Origin: an uncultured Lachnospiraceae bacterium
GTDB lineage: Bacteria > Bacillota > Clostridia > Lachnospirales > Lachnospiraceae
Assembly: GCA_910588965.1 (NCBI GenBank)
Contig: CAJUSO010000017.1
Span: 1-61,813, forward strand
Length of the DNA: 61,813 nt
Reading direction: 5' to 3'
The position numbers were made by a program, and so were the translations under genes. Shown here piece after piece: positions 23,869 to 33,071 of this stretch. The notes under the pieces were generated by a model that made no database searches, was not told the origin of the DNA, and worked only from the letters and a program-made list of their open reading frames with translations. Numbering within the stretch: position 1 is the first letter of the stretch; every line of letters begins with the position of its first letter.

Positions 23869-24994
23869 ACCGTTCCCTCCTTATAATCACAAAGGATCCT
23901 GCCCCCAAGAGGAGCGACAGGGCCATAAGGCTGCCCAGGCACTGGGCATACTGCCCATAGGTATCATAGACATTCAGGCTGTAAAAAGCCCTCACAATCA
24001 AGGAAGCTGGGTTAATCCTGGCAAACCAGGGTGCATATTCCTCTACCAGCCAGCGCATTTCCGCCACCATCAGCCCGCTGAAGAAGCTGGATACCATCAT
24101 AATCCCAACGCAGAGGCCTTCCTTCGCATTTTCGGACAGCTTTCCTGCAACCCCGATGAAAAAACCTAAGGTAACCCCCAGCACACAGCCCCCAAATAAC
24201 GCCAGCAGCATAAGCCCCCACTGGTTCCCAATCGGGACCTCCAGGGCAAACAGCAGGTAACCGGCAGAAAATACCAGATACAAAAACTGCATCGTAACCA
24301 CTGCCGCCAAGTCTGCCAGCAGCACCAGAAAACGGCCTGCACTGGATACCACCCGCCTTGCCGCCAGGCTGGACAGGTCCGCCTTAAATTCCACGGCGCA
24401 CATAAGGCCTGCCGTTGCCGCCATAAGGCAGTTCATGGCCAGCAGGGAATAAAAATAATCCATGGTATTTAAGATAGGCTTGCCAGAGATATCCCATTCC
24501 TTGATATATTGGCGCTCCTTCTTTATATCCTCCGCCGCAGCCTGGATTTTCTGGGGGCGTTCTTGGCCAATCTGCGTAAAGACATGGCTGATGCACCGGT
24601 ATTGCCCGATTACCGTGCTTAAGATGCTTTCATTTATCCCTTGCCCCGATACGGTAAGGCGCAGCTTTGGCGTCCCTCCCCCATTGGAATAAATCCCTTC
24701 CACTGTGCCGTCCTGCAATAATTTTTTGGCCTCTTCCTCCCCTGCAGGCTGCAGCTTAATCATCTGGCTGCCCTTTTCCAGTTCCTCCAAAACCGCCTGG
24801 AATGCCGCGTCTGCCCCCTCCCCTTCCACATAGGCTACAGGGATTTGGTGGAAAGACACCTCCTGATCCAAAAACCCCCCAAAGCTTAACTGGAATAAGG
24901 TCCCTAAGATAATGGGGAACAGCAGGCTCCAGAAAATATTCAGCTTCCGGCGCGAGATGCGCAGCAAGCTGTATCGATATAACCGAAAAAACAT
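23855..24994 (-). CDS. ABC-2 type transporter permease
   Basis: A 379-residue permease with the same topology as its downstream neighbour: N-terminal helix (RKLNIFWSLLFPIILGTLF), external domain of about 160 residues, then five helices. The start at 24994 is set by GGAGGGAATC; further upstream in-frame codons run into the ATPase gene. The two permeases are probably a heterodimer driven by the ATPase. Confidence 0.88.
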   Translation of the reverse strand: MFFRLYRYSLLRISRRKLNIFWSLLFPIILGTLFQLSFGGFLDQEVSFHQIPVAYVEGEGADAAFQAVLEELEKGSQMIKLQPAGEEEAKKLLQDGTVEGIYSNGGGTPKLRLTVSGQGINESILSTVIGQYRCISHVFTQIGQERPQKIQAAAEDIKKERQYIKEWDISGKPILNTMDYFYSLLAMNCLMAATAGLMCAVEFKADLSSLAARRVVSSAGRFLVLLADLAAVVTMQFLYLVFSAGYLLFALEVPIGNQWGLMLLALFGGCVLGVTLGFFIGVAGKLSENAKEGLCVGIMMVSSFFSGLMVAEMRWLVEEYAPWFARINPASLIVRAFYSLNVYDTYGQYAQCLGSLMALSLLLGAGSFVIIRRERYASI

Positions 24995-25043
24995 GATTCC
25001 CTCCTTCCTGCGATGCCAGGCCTTATGGATTGTGCCATCCATA

Positions 25044-25994
25044 TCAGCCCACAGAATCGCGCAGTTCCTTTCCGGTAATTTCCAAAAATACATCATTTAA
25101 GGTCGGCAATTCTGAATACACCCGCCCAAACGGGATTTCCTGCCTTGCAAAATAGTCCAGGATATGCACCAGGTTATGCTTCCCGCCGCTGCAGCGGATT
25201 TCCAGCATCCCGTCCTGCTCTTCCACCTGGTATACATGGCGCAGCCCCCTGATGCCTTCTAGCTGGGAGGGCTGTAAGCCTGCCGCTTCTACATGGATTT
25301 TCTCACCCATTTTTATCATGGACTTCAGTTCCTCCTTTGTCCCGGCGGCAATGCACCTCCCTTTATCCAAAATGGCAATCCGGCTGCAGATCTGTTCCAC
25401 CTCTTCCATATAGTGGGAAGTATAGATTATGGTTGCCCCTTGGCGGTTCAGTTCCTGGATCCCTTCCAGGATCCGGTTCCTGCTTTGGGGGTCTACGGCG
25501 ACGGTAGGCTCATCCAAGATAATCAGCTTGGGCTTATGGGCAATCCCACATGCAATATTCAGCCTCCGCAATAACCCGCCTGACAGCTTCTTGGGGTAAA
25601 ATTTCCTGAAATCCTCCAGGCCGGAAAAAGCGACGGCCTCTTCCACATACTGTTTCCTCACTCCCTTATCCTGGATATACAGCCCGCAGAAGTATTCGAT
25701 ATTCTCTTGGACGGTCAGTTCCTCAAATACCGCCACATTCTGCAGCACTACCCCGATCTGTTTCTTTACCTCATATAGGTTGGGCTGCATTTCTTTCCCA
25801 AAGACCTTCACGCTGCCTTTATCAAAATGCAGCAATGCCAGGATGCAATTAATGGCCGTGGTCTTACCCGACCCGTTCGGCCCCAGCAGCCCAAACACCT
25901 CTCCCTGCCCCACGGTAAGGTTCAGATGGTCCAATGCCACCAGTTCCTTATAGCGCTTCACCAGGTTCTCTATCTCTACTACCTTTTCTGCCAT
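25044..25994 (-). CDS. ABC transporter ATP-binding protein
   Basis: A 316-residue ATPase of the CcmA/NatA class. Walker A GPNGSGKTT (about 39-47), Q-loop GVVLQN, signature LSGGLLRRLNIA (a variant of LSGGQ), Walker B KLIILDEPTVAVDP, switch histidine TSHYMEE. A C-terminal extension of about 95 residues is usual in this subfamily. First gene of the three-gene exporter; AAAGGAGAGG precedes the ATG. The divergent kinase gene lies 186 bases away with a palindrome between, pointing to two-component control. Confidence 0.95.
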   Translation of the reverse strand: MAEKVVEIENLVKRYKELVALDHLNLTVGQGEVFGLLGPNGSGKTTAINCILALLHFDKGSVKVFGKEMQPNLYEVKKQIGVVLQNVAVFEELTVQENIEYFCGLYIQDKGVRKQYVEEAVAFSGLEDFRKFYPKKLSGGLLRRLNIACGIAHKPKLIILDEPTVAVDPQSRNRILEGIQELNRQGATIIYTSHYMEEVEQICSRIAILDKGRCIAAGTKEELKSMIKMGEKIHVEAAGLQPSQLEGIRGLRHVYQVEEQDGMLEIRCSGGKHNLVHILDYFARQEIPFGRVYSELPTLNDVFLEITGKELRDSVG

Positions 25995-26092
25995 ATCATG
26001 CCTCTCCTTTCCTTTTCAAAAGCATATTTCCCTGATAGGTAAATCATAACAGATTCCCTGGGAAAAACCAGTGCTGTATGTCACCATCCCAC

Positions 26093-26106
26093 ATGACAAT
26101 TGTCAT
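26093..26106. promoter_or_regulatory. Perfect 14-bp palindrome between the ABC exporter and the kinase gene
   Basis: ATGACAATTGTCAT is fully symmetric. It overlaps the -35 box of the kinase promoter on plus and sits about 100 bases upstream of the ABC ATPase on minus. Its inverted-repeat form suits a NarL/LuxR-type response regulator dimer, such as the one encoded at 27471-28100. Confidence 0.6.
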
Positions 26107-26128
26107 TAACCCTATTTTGTTGTACAAT
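26100..26128 (+). promoter_or_regulatory. Promoter of the NarL-type kinase gene
   Basis: TTGTCA (26100-26105), 17 bases, TACAAT (26123-26128). The -35 box is the right half of the 14-bp palindrome, so a bound regulator would affect this promoter directly. Confidence 0.65.
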
Positions 26129-26179
26129 AGCTTTAAGTTACCAACGGAACCCAGCCAGGACAACAGAAAGGATCCTCCC

Positions 26180-27382
26180 ATGTCTATCTTATTTGATAAA
26201 TTGATACTCCTCATCAGCTGCATGCTGCTCTTCCTATACGGCATGCCCAGCATCTCCTCCCTCCATGTGGCGTCCCTTTTATTTGCCATTACCTTCCTCT
26301 GCCTCTGCAGCTGCTGTAACCTGGACGCCCTCCCCCTGCGCCGCCTGCCTGCCCACAGGCGCATCCCCTTACTCCTCCTGTGGGGCATCCTGGGGGCGGC
26401 GTGCCTTGCCTACCCTGCCTTCGGCCTCCTGCTGCCTTTCCTGTCCTATGAGCTGTCCCTTGCATTTGAAGGGTATCCCCGTCTTGCCGCCTGCCTGCTG
26501 CCTTTCCTGTCCCTCCGCAGCCACAGCTTTTTCCTGGGGGAAACGCTGCCCGCCCCGCCTTTTGGGGGCAGCCTTGGCTTCTATGCCTGGGCTTCCTTCC
26601 TCCTATGCCTGCTGGCCTTGGGCTTAGCCAGCCGGACAAAGGAACTGCTGCGGCTCAAACAGGAATTTTGCATGCTGCAGGACCAGTCTACGGAATACCA
26701 TCTGCTCCTGCAGCAGAAAAACCGGGATTTGATGGAGAGGCAGAACCATGAAATCCACATCGCCACCTTAAAGGAACGGAACCGCATTGCCCGGGAAATC
26801 CATGACAACGTAGGCCATATGCTGTCCCGTGCCCTGCTCCAGTCCGGAGCCCTCATGGCAATGAACCGGCAGGACGGCCTCCGGGAACCCTTAAATGCCC
26901 TAAAGGCCACCTTATCTTCGGCTATGGACGCCATCCGCAGCAGCGTCCATGGCCTCCATGAGGATTCCATTGATTTGGAATCTGCAATCCGGGACCTGCT
27001 TTCTGGCTTTTCCAATTACCAGGTGCACATGGATTATGATATGGGGCGCTCCATCCCCTCCCCAGTCAAATACTGTTTTATCTCTATCACAAAAGAAGCT
27101 TTGTCCAATATTGCCCGGCACAGCAATGCGGATAAGATTTCCATTACGCTGCGGGAGCATCCCAGCTTCTACCAGCTTATGGTGGCAGACAACGGTACGG
27201 ACACAAAAAAAACCGGCGCCAAAACGGCGCCGGCAGGCACAGAAAGCCCCGGGATGGGGCTTGCTAATATGAAGGAACGGGTGGACAGCTTAAAGGGCCA
27301 CTTCTCCTTCTCAGAAGGGCAGGGGTTCCGGATTTTTGCCTCCATCCCAAATCCCTCTTCCCAGGCCCCTCCCATCGCATGA
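26180..27382 (+). CDS. Sensor histidine kinase, NarL/HisKA_3 class
   Basis: A 400-residue kinase. The first 150 residues are hydrophobic, with five to six membrane segments and no large outer domain; then a coiled coil (KELLRLKQEFCMLQDQSTEYH) and the HisKA_3 motif ERNRIAREIHDNVGHMLSRAL with the phosphoacceptor histidine in EIHDNVGH. The ATPase domain has EALSNIARHSNADKISITL and PGMGLANMKERVDSLKG. The class resembles LiaS/DesK, which watch the cell envelope or membrane. Start: AGAAAGGATCCTCCC then ATG. It faces its probable partner regulator tail to tail. Confidence 0.9.
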   Translation: MSILFDKLILLISCMLLFLYGMPSISSLHVASLLFAITFLCLCSCCNLDALPLRRLPAHRRIPLLLLWGILGAACLAYPAFGLLLPFLSYELSLAFEGYPRLAACLLPFLSLRSHSFFLGETLPAPPFGGSLGFYAWASFLLCLLALGLASRTKELLRLKQEFCMLQDQSTEYHLLLQQKNRDLMERQNHEIHIATLKERNRIAREIHDNVGHMLSRALLQSGALMAMNRQDGLREPLNALKATLSSAMDAIRSSVHGLHEDSIDLESAIRDLLSGFSNYQVHMDYDMGRSIPSPVKYCFISITKEALSNIARHSNADKISITLREHPSFYQLMVADNGTDTKKTGAKTAPAGTESPGMGLANMKERVDSLKGHFSFSEGQGFRIFASIPNPSSQAPPIA

Positions 27383-27470
27383 TATTGGGAAAGCCGATAA
27401 AGAAATTGGGCGCCCTATATACGCCCTGCTCCCAGGGTCTATAAAGGACTGCCTGGGTTAACGCTCCTGG

Positions 27471-28100
27471 CTAACGGTTCTGGTAATAAAACACAGCCAG
27501 CTGCGTCCGGTCCCGCAACTCCAGCTTTTCCAAGACAGCGCTTAGGTAATTCCGCACTGTCCCTTCGCTCAAATATAACTGTGCGGCAATTTCCCGGTTG
27601 CTATAGCCCTCTGCCACCAGTCCAATGATTTCCAGTTCTTTGTTTGTGATGCCTTTGGCATGGTAATCATATTGGGCATGGCTGCCCTTGCCCAGGAAAT
27701 CCGGCAGGCGCGTGACGATTTCGCTCCCGAATACGCTCTGCCCCTTGGCCACTGCCTTCAGGGAAGGGAGCAGGCATTCAAAATCCTGCTTCAGGATATA
27801 GCCCTTGGCTCCGAGGCGCAGCGCCTGGACAATATAATCGTCATCCAGGAACGTGGTCAGGAATAAAATCCTTGCATCTGGGTATTTCCCTAAAATCTCC
27901 GCAGCAGCCTCCAGCCCTGTCATCCCATCCATCCGGATATCCATCAGCAGGACTTCCGGCTGATAGCGCTCATACAAAGCCACTGCTTGGGCCCCATCCC
28001 CGCCCAGTTCCAGCACATGGATTTCCCCGGATGATTCTAAGATGGTTTTCAGGGATAAGGAGACAAACTGGTCGTCATCTACAATCACAATATTTAACAT
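27471..28100 (-). CDS. NarL/FixJ-family response regulator
   Basis: A 209-residue regulator: receiver domain (DDD at 8-10, phosphoacceptor D54 in VLLMDIRMDG, K104 in YILKQDF) and a LuxR-type helix-turn-helix (about 145-205; GITNKELEIIGLVAEGYSNR, LYLSEGTVRNYLSAVLEKL). It is the likely partner of the kinase on plus: the 3' ends face each other 89 bases apart, an uncommon arrangement. Likely targets are the exporter and kinase promoters around the palindrome at 26093. Confidence 0.92.
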   Translation of the reverse strand: MLNIVIVDDDQFVSLSLKTILESSGEIHVLELGGDGAQAVALYERYQPEVLLMDIRMDGMTGLEAAAEILGKYPDARILFLTTFLDDDYIVQALRLGAKGYILKQDFECLLPSLKAVAKGQSVFGSEIVTRLPDFLGKGSHAQYDYHAKGITNKELEIIGLVAEGYSNREIAAQLYLSEGTVRNYLSAVLEKLELRDRTQLAVFYYQNR

Positions 28101-28176
28101 TTTTCAGGTTTTCCTTTTCTTATTTCCCGTGGGCAATGAGCCAATGGGGATACGCCCTCTGCGGCGCAGGACCTGC

Positions 28177-29364
28177 CTAACTTCCTTCCAGCGCCTCCAA
28201 GGCGGCCTGCTCCAGCGTCTTTTCCTGAAAGCTTATTTCCGCTTCCCGTATCCCCTGTTCTATCTCTTCCTGCGCCAGGCGCGTCTGGACTTCGCTCTTT
28301 AACACCCCTTTTATTGTTTCAAAAGGTTCCGCCACATTTTCTTCCCTTTTTAGGCAGCGCATCACCATAATATTCCGTCCTATCAGGAACGGCTCGCAGA
28401 CCTGGCCTTCCTCCATGGCGGAAGAAACCATCCAACGCTGCGCATAAGCGCCGCTTTTGCCTTCTTCTGTACGCAGGGAAGACATTTCCAGTTCGTAGAA
28501 ATTAATTTGGGGGTACTGCCCCTTAAGGGTATCAATATCTGCCCCTTCCTCCATCGAGGCCTTTGCCTGCTGCGCGGCCGCCATGCCTGTATCTGGCTGC
28601 TGCACCCCGCCATCGCCCGTTTCCGGATCTTGCGGGAGCCCATTGCCTGTATCTGGCTGCTGCACCCCGCCGTCGCCTGTTTCCGGATCTTGCGGGAGCC
28701 CATTGCCTGTATCTGGCTGCTGCACCCCGCCGTCGCCTGTTTCCGGATCCTGCGCCTGCATTTCCCCCACTAACATCTGGACGCGGATCTCGCTGGTGTA
28801 TTGCCCTTGGTTCTCCTGATAAATCGCTTCGAGTTCTTCCTCGGACACGGGGTGGCTGCTTTTGAGTTTTTCCAACAGCTGGGATTCCAGGTCTGTATAG
28901 ACATAAGAATAATAATCCTCCGGCGTAAAGGATGTCAAGCCGTAAATTACTTCCCCAGAAGCAGATCTGCCCTCCCGCTTTGTGTTCTCTGTACCCATCC
29001 CTTCCACAATGGATCCGTAATCTGCCTGCACTCCGATGCCTGCCTCCTGGGCAAGCCGCGCCACCACTTTTTTACGGGCTAAGTCCTCCCGGGCCAGTTC
29101 CATCACTTGCCCGATTGGGCTGCCAGCCCCCCCTTCCATTTCCCAGAAATCTTCTGCATTGGCTTCTTCTGTGGTATATTGGCTCTTCACTTCCGGCACA
29201 TGGCTTTTGAGCACCATCTGGTATTCCGCCTTCACAACCGGCTGCCCGGCAATCTCCATTACGGTATCGCCGTCCTTTATGGAAGGAGTGCCGCAGCCTA
29301 TGATTGCTGCGGCACATGCCATTGCCATGATGCACAGGAAGCTGTTTTGGCGCCTGTTTCGCAT
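28177..29364 (-). CDS. Parvulin-like (PrsA/SurA type) lipoprotein with internal 20-residue repeats
   Basis: A 395-residue exported lipoprotein: signal peptide with lipobox IIGC24, a SurA-like helical N-domain (VMEIAGQPVVKAEYQMVLKS and onward), then a parvulin-like domain that is split by about 2.7 copies of a 20-residue repeat (DPETGDGGVQQPDTGNGLPQ). After the repeats the domain resumes (ASMEEGADIDTLKGQYPQIN, VSSAMEEGQVCEPFLIG). Whether isomerase activity survives is unclear. Start at 29364; longer frames lack a ribosome binding site. It lies 96 bases downstream of the beta-helix gene on the same strand, so it may help fold those large secreted enzymes. Confidence 0.78.
   Translation of the reverse strand: MRNRRQNSFLCIMAMACAAAIIGCGTPSIKDGDTVMEIAGQPVVKAEYQMVLKSHVPEVKSQYTTEEANAEDFWEMEGGAGSPIGQVMELAREDLARKKVVARLAQEAGIGVQADYGSIVEGMGTENTKREGRSASGEVIYGLTSFTPEDYYSYVYTDLESQLLEKLKSSHPVSEEELEAIYQENQGQYTSEIRVQMLVGEMQAQDPETGDGGVQQPDTGNGLPQDPETGDGGVQQPDTGNGLPQDPETGDGGVQQPDTGMAAAQQAKASMEEGADIDTLKGQYPQINFYELEMSSLRTEEGKSGAYAQRWMVSSAMEEGQVCEPFLIGRNIMVMRCLKREENVAEPFETIKGVLKSEVQTRLAQEEIEQGIREAEISFQEKTLEQAALEALEGS
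28584..28752. repeat. 60-bp in-frame tandem repeat
   Basis: Units at 28621-28680 and 28681-28740 are identical over all 60 bases; the flanking partial units differ by a few bases. They encode a Pro/Gly/Asp/Gln-rich linker. Exact identity at the DNA level shows recent expansion and suggests length variation between strains. Confidence 0.93.
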
Positions 29365-29459
29365 TCTGACCCTGATTCCTTTCTCTGATTCCCTGCCTAG
29401 ATATTTGCATCCCACTGCTTCTGCACCTATCCTTGCAGGCTTTCCGTTTCCCTTAACGG

Positions 29460-32400
29460 CTATTTGATTTTCCCGCTTACTTTCACGCTGCTCCAGTCGC
29501 TGTAAATCTTTGTGCTCTTCTTATTCACCTTCACGGTTTTGTAGGTGCGGATGCGCACATAGTACTTCTTGCCCTTTGACAGCTTGGAGAAAGATGCGGA
29601 GGTCTTGCTTGCTTTCTTTGTATCCAGTTTCTTGACGCCGGATTTGAAATTCTTCTTCAGGGAGCACTGTACCACATAGCCGGACGCCTTGCTATCTTTC
29701 TTCCAGCTTACCGTCAGCTTCCTGCCCTTCACAGCCTTTGCGCTCTTTACAGAGGGCTTCTGGGGTTTTACTGTCAGCTTCACCTTCACGGAAGCGGCTT
29801 TATACTGGCTGGTGGCGGAAGCCTTTACGGTAATGGTGCAGACGCCAATGCCCTTGACGGTAACCTTCCCATCCTTGGAGACGGTTGCTACCTTCTTGTC
29901 AGAGGATGCATAGCTTAATTTCCCGTTGCCTGTCTTAATTTTAGCGTTCAGCTTGAAGGCCTTTGACTTATATGCCTTCTCATATGCTTTTGTATAGCTG
30001 ATTTTCTGGCTCTTCGGCGCATTGACTGCCAATGCGTCCCTGGCGGACTCAAGCGCTGCAAACGCTCTGTCAATCTCATCCTGAAGGGCGCCTGCTTTGT
30101 CCAATACCGCTTTTGCGCCCCTTAAGGCCTCTTGGAACTTCTTCCAGCTGGCATCGGAATAATTGCCTTTTACTTTATCGGCACACAGATTGTACAGCAG
30201 CTGAAGGGAACGCTTATCCGCGCCCTTTTCCAGTGCATAGAAGGCATCCCGCAGCTGGCTTGCCGCCAAGTCTATGCTCTCCTGGGTTGCCAGCGCATCC
30301 ACGCGCTCCAGCCTTGCTGCCAGGGCTTTGTCTTTAAAATTCTTCCAGGATTCTGCTGAATAATAAGATTCTGGATTGTCCGGGACTAATGCCAATGCCC
30401 CGTCAATGCTGGTCCGATCCAATTCTTTTTTGGAGCCGCCTGCTTCTTTGTAGAGAGCCGCATCATCCATATAGGCTATCCCTGTATTGCTGCTCAGGCT
30501 GATGCTGATTTTATCCCATTCAGCCGTTTTAAAGGAAAACGCAGCCTTCCTCCACCCTTTCTCATCTGCTTCTGCATCTGATGCCAGGGTCATATTCGCC
30601 AGTTTATAATCCCCATTCCCGGTAACATTGTTATGGTGCTTGGCTTCCAGCCCTAGGCTGGTGATATCGGCGTCCCCGCAGTATACCCATGCCTCAAAGG
30701 AATAATCCGTATTTTGCTCCACTGGGACATTCCCAATTTCAGAATAAGCCGTGCTGCCGCTTTGTGCCTGCACCAGCTTCAGGCTCTGGTTGCCTGTACG
30801 TGCCTGTTCCGTGGAAACTTCGGCCTTGCCCTGCCATTCGCCCCAATCTGTGCTGCTGCTCTCAAAGCCGGCATTGTCCTTTTCACCGCCATAGGATGCC
30901 AGGATATTCACTTTGTCACCGCCCGGCGTTTCTTCGCCTGCCTGCACCATAGCCATCAGTGCATTTTCCAGGCGGACAATCGCTGTCGGCACTTGGTTTG
31001 GGCTGGATTCCAGCACGGACTTTGCCTTATTGACTGCTGCCTGCAGGACAGACCAGGTTGCAGGCGTAAAATCTTTCTGCTGGTAGCTGGAAGCCAGGTT
31101 AACCAATGCTGCTAAATACCCTGTATCCCCGCCTCCTGCATAGGTGCCGTCCCCCTGGTACTCAAAGGCCCCGATATCCACGCGCCGGTTTGCCGCATCC
31201 GTGGACGGGTAGGGAACTGCATTGCCTTCATAATCCTTACGCTCCAATGTAATCTGGGTCTTAACCAGCTCTTCTTCCACTGCTGGGAGGGATTCTTCCG
31301 GCACTGCCATCAGGTCTTTCCCCGCATTGACACAGGGGGAATCCTGCCGCAGCTTCAAACCTTCTGCAGAGCCAAGGGTTACCTTGTAATCTTTGAATGC
31401 GCCGTCCGTGCGCTTTGCCACATCCACAAGGCCTGGGTCTGCCACAATGGCATTTTCATCCTCGTCTAAGGGGTACACGGCCTCGCCGCCGCCCCAGACA
31501 CAGTTATTGCTGTAATGGATGCCTTCGTTATTCACATATTGTTCCGTATTCCCGCAGAAAATATTGTTGTAAATATCTGTCCCGCTGGTAGGAGGCGTCC
31601 CCCAGCTGCCCTGCTCTACGGCATTGACTTCATACCCCTTGCCGTCCCAGATAATGGTATTGTTGTGGACCTGATGCCCAATACTCCCGCGCTCTCCCAC
31701 ACGGATAATCCGGGAACCGTCAAACAAGCCGTCGTTGACGCTGACATTGTAGCGGATGACAGAGTTAACCGTATAATAAGGCCCTGGGCAAGCCATCCAG
31801 AACCCGCCCTTATTGTCATGGCTGTAATTGTACTGGTACATCACGTTCTGGTTGCCATAATCACAGTCAAAAGCCATGCCGTCCTGGTAACTGGTAGTAT
31901 AAGCCGCCTCATTGTACTGCATGGTCACGTTGTTGCAGTCCCACATCCAGATTGCCGCATGGGCTGGGTTCCTGCTATAATTCCACTGCTCGCTGGCGCT
32001 GGCTGTTACTAAGTTGTACTCCGCCACGCCGCCGTCCGCATTGATCAGCACGATGCCGTCGCCGGCCACGTTATTGACATAGTTGTGGGCCACATAGACG
32101 TTTGGCCAGCCTACCCATTTCTTGCTCCCCGCCTGCTGGCTGCCTGAGCCGCCTACCAGGGTGCGGGCTGCCCAGCAGCTCTCCATATAAATTGCCTCAT
32201 GGCAGACCTTCTCTACCTTGTTCCCCGTAATCTTAAGGTCTGTATAATAGGATTCCGTATTCCCCCCTGTCACCAGGGCCATAATGCCGCCGGAGCCTTT
32301 CTTGTGGCCCTCCGTGCCATTCTGGGACATATAGCCGTTTACGTCATGGACATAATTGTCCTTGATCACAACGCCCTTTAATTCCCCGGCATCGTGGTTC

Positions 32401-32972
32401 TCTACCAAAATCCCTGTCAGCATGGATTTGCTCTGGTCATAGATGACAGAATTGCTCTTTTCCCCCATCAGGTCTGAAGCATCATTTTCCCAGTTTGTGA
32501 CTTCCAGGTTCTGGATTGTGATATATTCGGAATTTTGGACATGGACAACTGCCACGTCTTCTTTTTTCCGGGAATTTACAGAAATCTTGCCATCCAGCCA
32601 AGGGCTGCCGTTCCCGTTCAGCACGGGGTCTGCGCCTTCGCCGTATTTCCCCAGTACCACCGGGTTGGCTGCCGTCCCCTTGGCATCCTTAATCATCAGC
32701 TTCTCTTCATTCCAGGTACATCCGGCCTTCAGCAGTACTTTCTGCCCTGCTGTCAGCTTCAGGCCTTCCAGGTTGGCAAAGGTCTTCCATGCCGTCCCTT
32801 CCGAAGTACCGTTATTGGCGTCGTCCCCATTGGCCGCATCAATATAATATGTAGCTGCCGCGTCCCTTGTCTCTGCCTGGGCGCTGATAGGGCTTGCCAG
32901 TTCCGCGCCGCTTACCGTCAATGCAGCTGCCAGGAAAAAGGAGGCTGCTGCTTTCCATCTTCTCTTAGCCAT
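29460..32972 (-). CDS. Secreted multidomain right-handed beta-helix protein, probably glycan-active
   Basis: A 1170-residue secreted protein. Signal peptide (about 1-34); right-handed beta-helix domain (about 38-620; opens YYIDAANGDDANNGTSEGTAWKTF, with many N-x-V-x-x repeats such as ITIQNLEVTNWEN and VYVAHNYVNNVAGDGIVL); FIVAR-type helical repeat (about 625-690); carbohydrate-binding-like beta sandwich (about 700-855; ARTGNQSLKLVQ, DYSFEAWVYCG); two more FIVAR-like modules (860-985); an Ig-like domain (about 990-1080) and an Fn3-like basic tail (1085-1170). Polysaccharide lyase or hydrolase activity is plausible but I cannot name a CAZy family. Start at 32972, nine bases after AAAGGA. It shares its last 180 residues with the upstream GH30-GH43 enzyme. 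Confidence 0.8.
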   Translation of the reverse strand: MAKRRWKAAASFFLAAALTVSGAELASPISAQAETRDAAATYYIDAANGDDANNGTSEGTAWKTFANLEGLKLTAGQKVLLKAGCTWNEEKLMIKDAKGTAANPVVLGKYGEGADPVLNGNGSPWLDGKISVNSRKKEDVAVVHVQNSEYITIQNLEVTNWENDASDLMGEKSNSVIYDQSKSMLTGILVENHDAGELKGVVIKDNYVHDVNGYMSQNGTEGHKKGSGGIMALVTGGNTESYYTDLKITGNKVEKVCHEAIYMESCWAARTLVGGSGSQQAGSKKWVGWPNVYVAHNYVNNVAGDGIVLINADGGVAEYNLVTASASEQWNYSRNPAHAAIWMWDCNNVTMQYNEAAYTTSYQDGMAFDCDYGNQNVMYQYNYSHDNKGGFWMACPGPYYTVNSVIRYNVSVNDGLFDGSRIIRVGERGSIGHQVHNNTIIWDGKGYEVNAVEQGSWGTPPTSGTDIYNNIFCGNTEQYVNNEGIHYSNNCVWGGGEAVYPLDEDENAIVADPGLVDVAKRTDGAFKDYKVTLGSAEGLKLRQDSPCVNAGKDLMAVPEESLPAVEEELVKTQITLERKDYEGNAVPYPSTDAANRRVDIGAFEYQGDGTYAGGGDTGYLAALVNLASSYQQKDFTPATWSVLQAAVNKAKSVLESSPNQVPTAIVRLENALMAMVQAGEETPGGDKVNILASYGGEKDNAGFESSSTDWGEWQGKAEVSTEQARTGNQSLKLVQAQSGSTAYSEIGNVPVEQNTDYSFEAWVYCGDADITSLGLEAKHHNNVTGNGDYKLANMTLASDAEADEKGWRKAAFSFKTAEWDKISISLSSNTGIAYMDDAALYKEAGGSKKELDRTSIDGALALVPDNPESYYSAESWKNFKDKALAARLERVDALATQESIDLAASQLRDAFYALEKGADKRSLQLLYNLCADKVKGNYSDASWKKFQEALRGAKAVLDKAGALQDEIDRAFAALESARDALAVNAPKSQKISYTKAYEKAYKSKAFKLNAKIKTGNGKLSYASSDKKVATVSKDGKVTVKGIGVCTITVKASATSQYKAASVKVKLTVKPQKPSVKSAKAVKGRKLTVSWKKDSKASGYVVQCSLKKNFKSGVKKLDTKKASKTSASFSKLSKGKKYYVRIRTYKTVKVNKKSTKIYSDWSSVKVSGKIK

Positions 32973-33033
32973 ATACATTCATCCTTTCTTCTCCGTCAAA
33001 ACAGGTATGCGCATCAACTGCTACAGCCACGGA

Positions 33034-33052
33034 AAGGCGGGTAACCCCGCCT
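33034..33052 (-). terminator. Short hairpin between the two large secreted-protein genes
   Basis: AGGCGGG, loop GTTAC, CCCGCCT then TTCC on the minus strand, about 20 bases after the stop of the GH30-GH43 gene. The T-tract is short, so it may only partly stop transcription, leaving more enzyme message than beta-helix message. Confidence 0.55.
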
Positions 33053-33071
33053 CCATGGACTGTTCCTAACC

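Noticed and set aside
28584..28752. Regular 60-bp repeats that could suggest a CRISPR-like array
   Set aside because: The units are contiguous, without spacers, in frame, and encode a protein linker.
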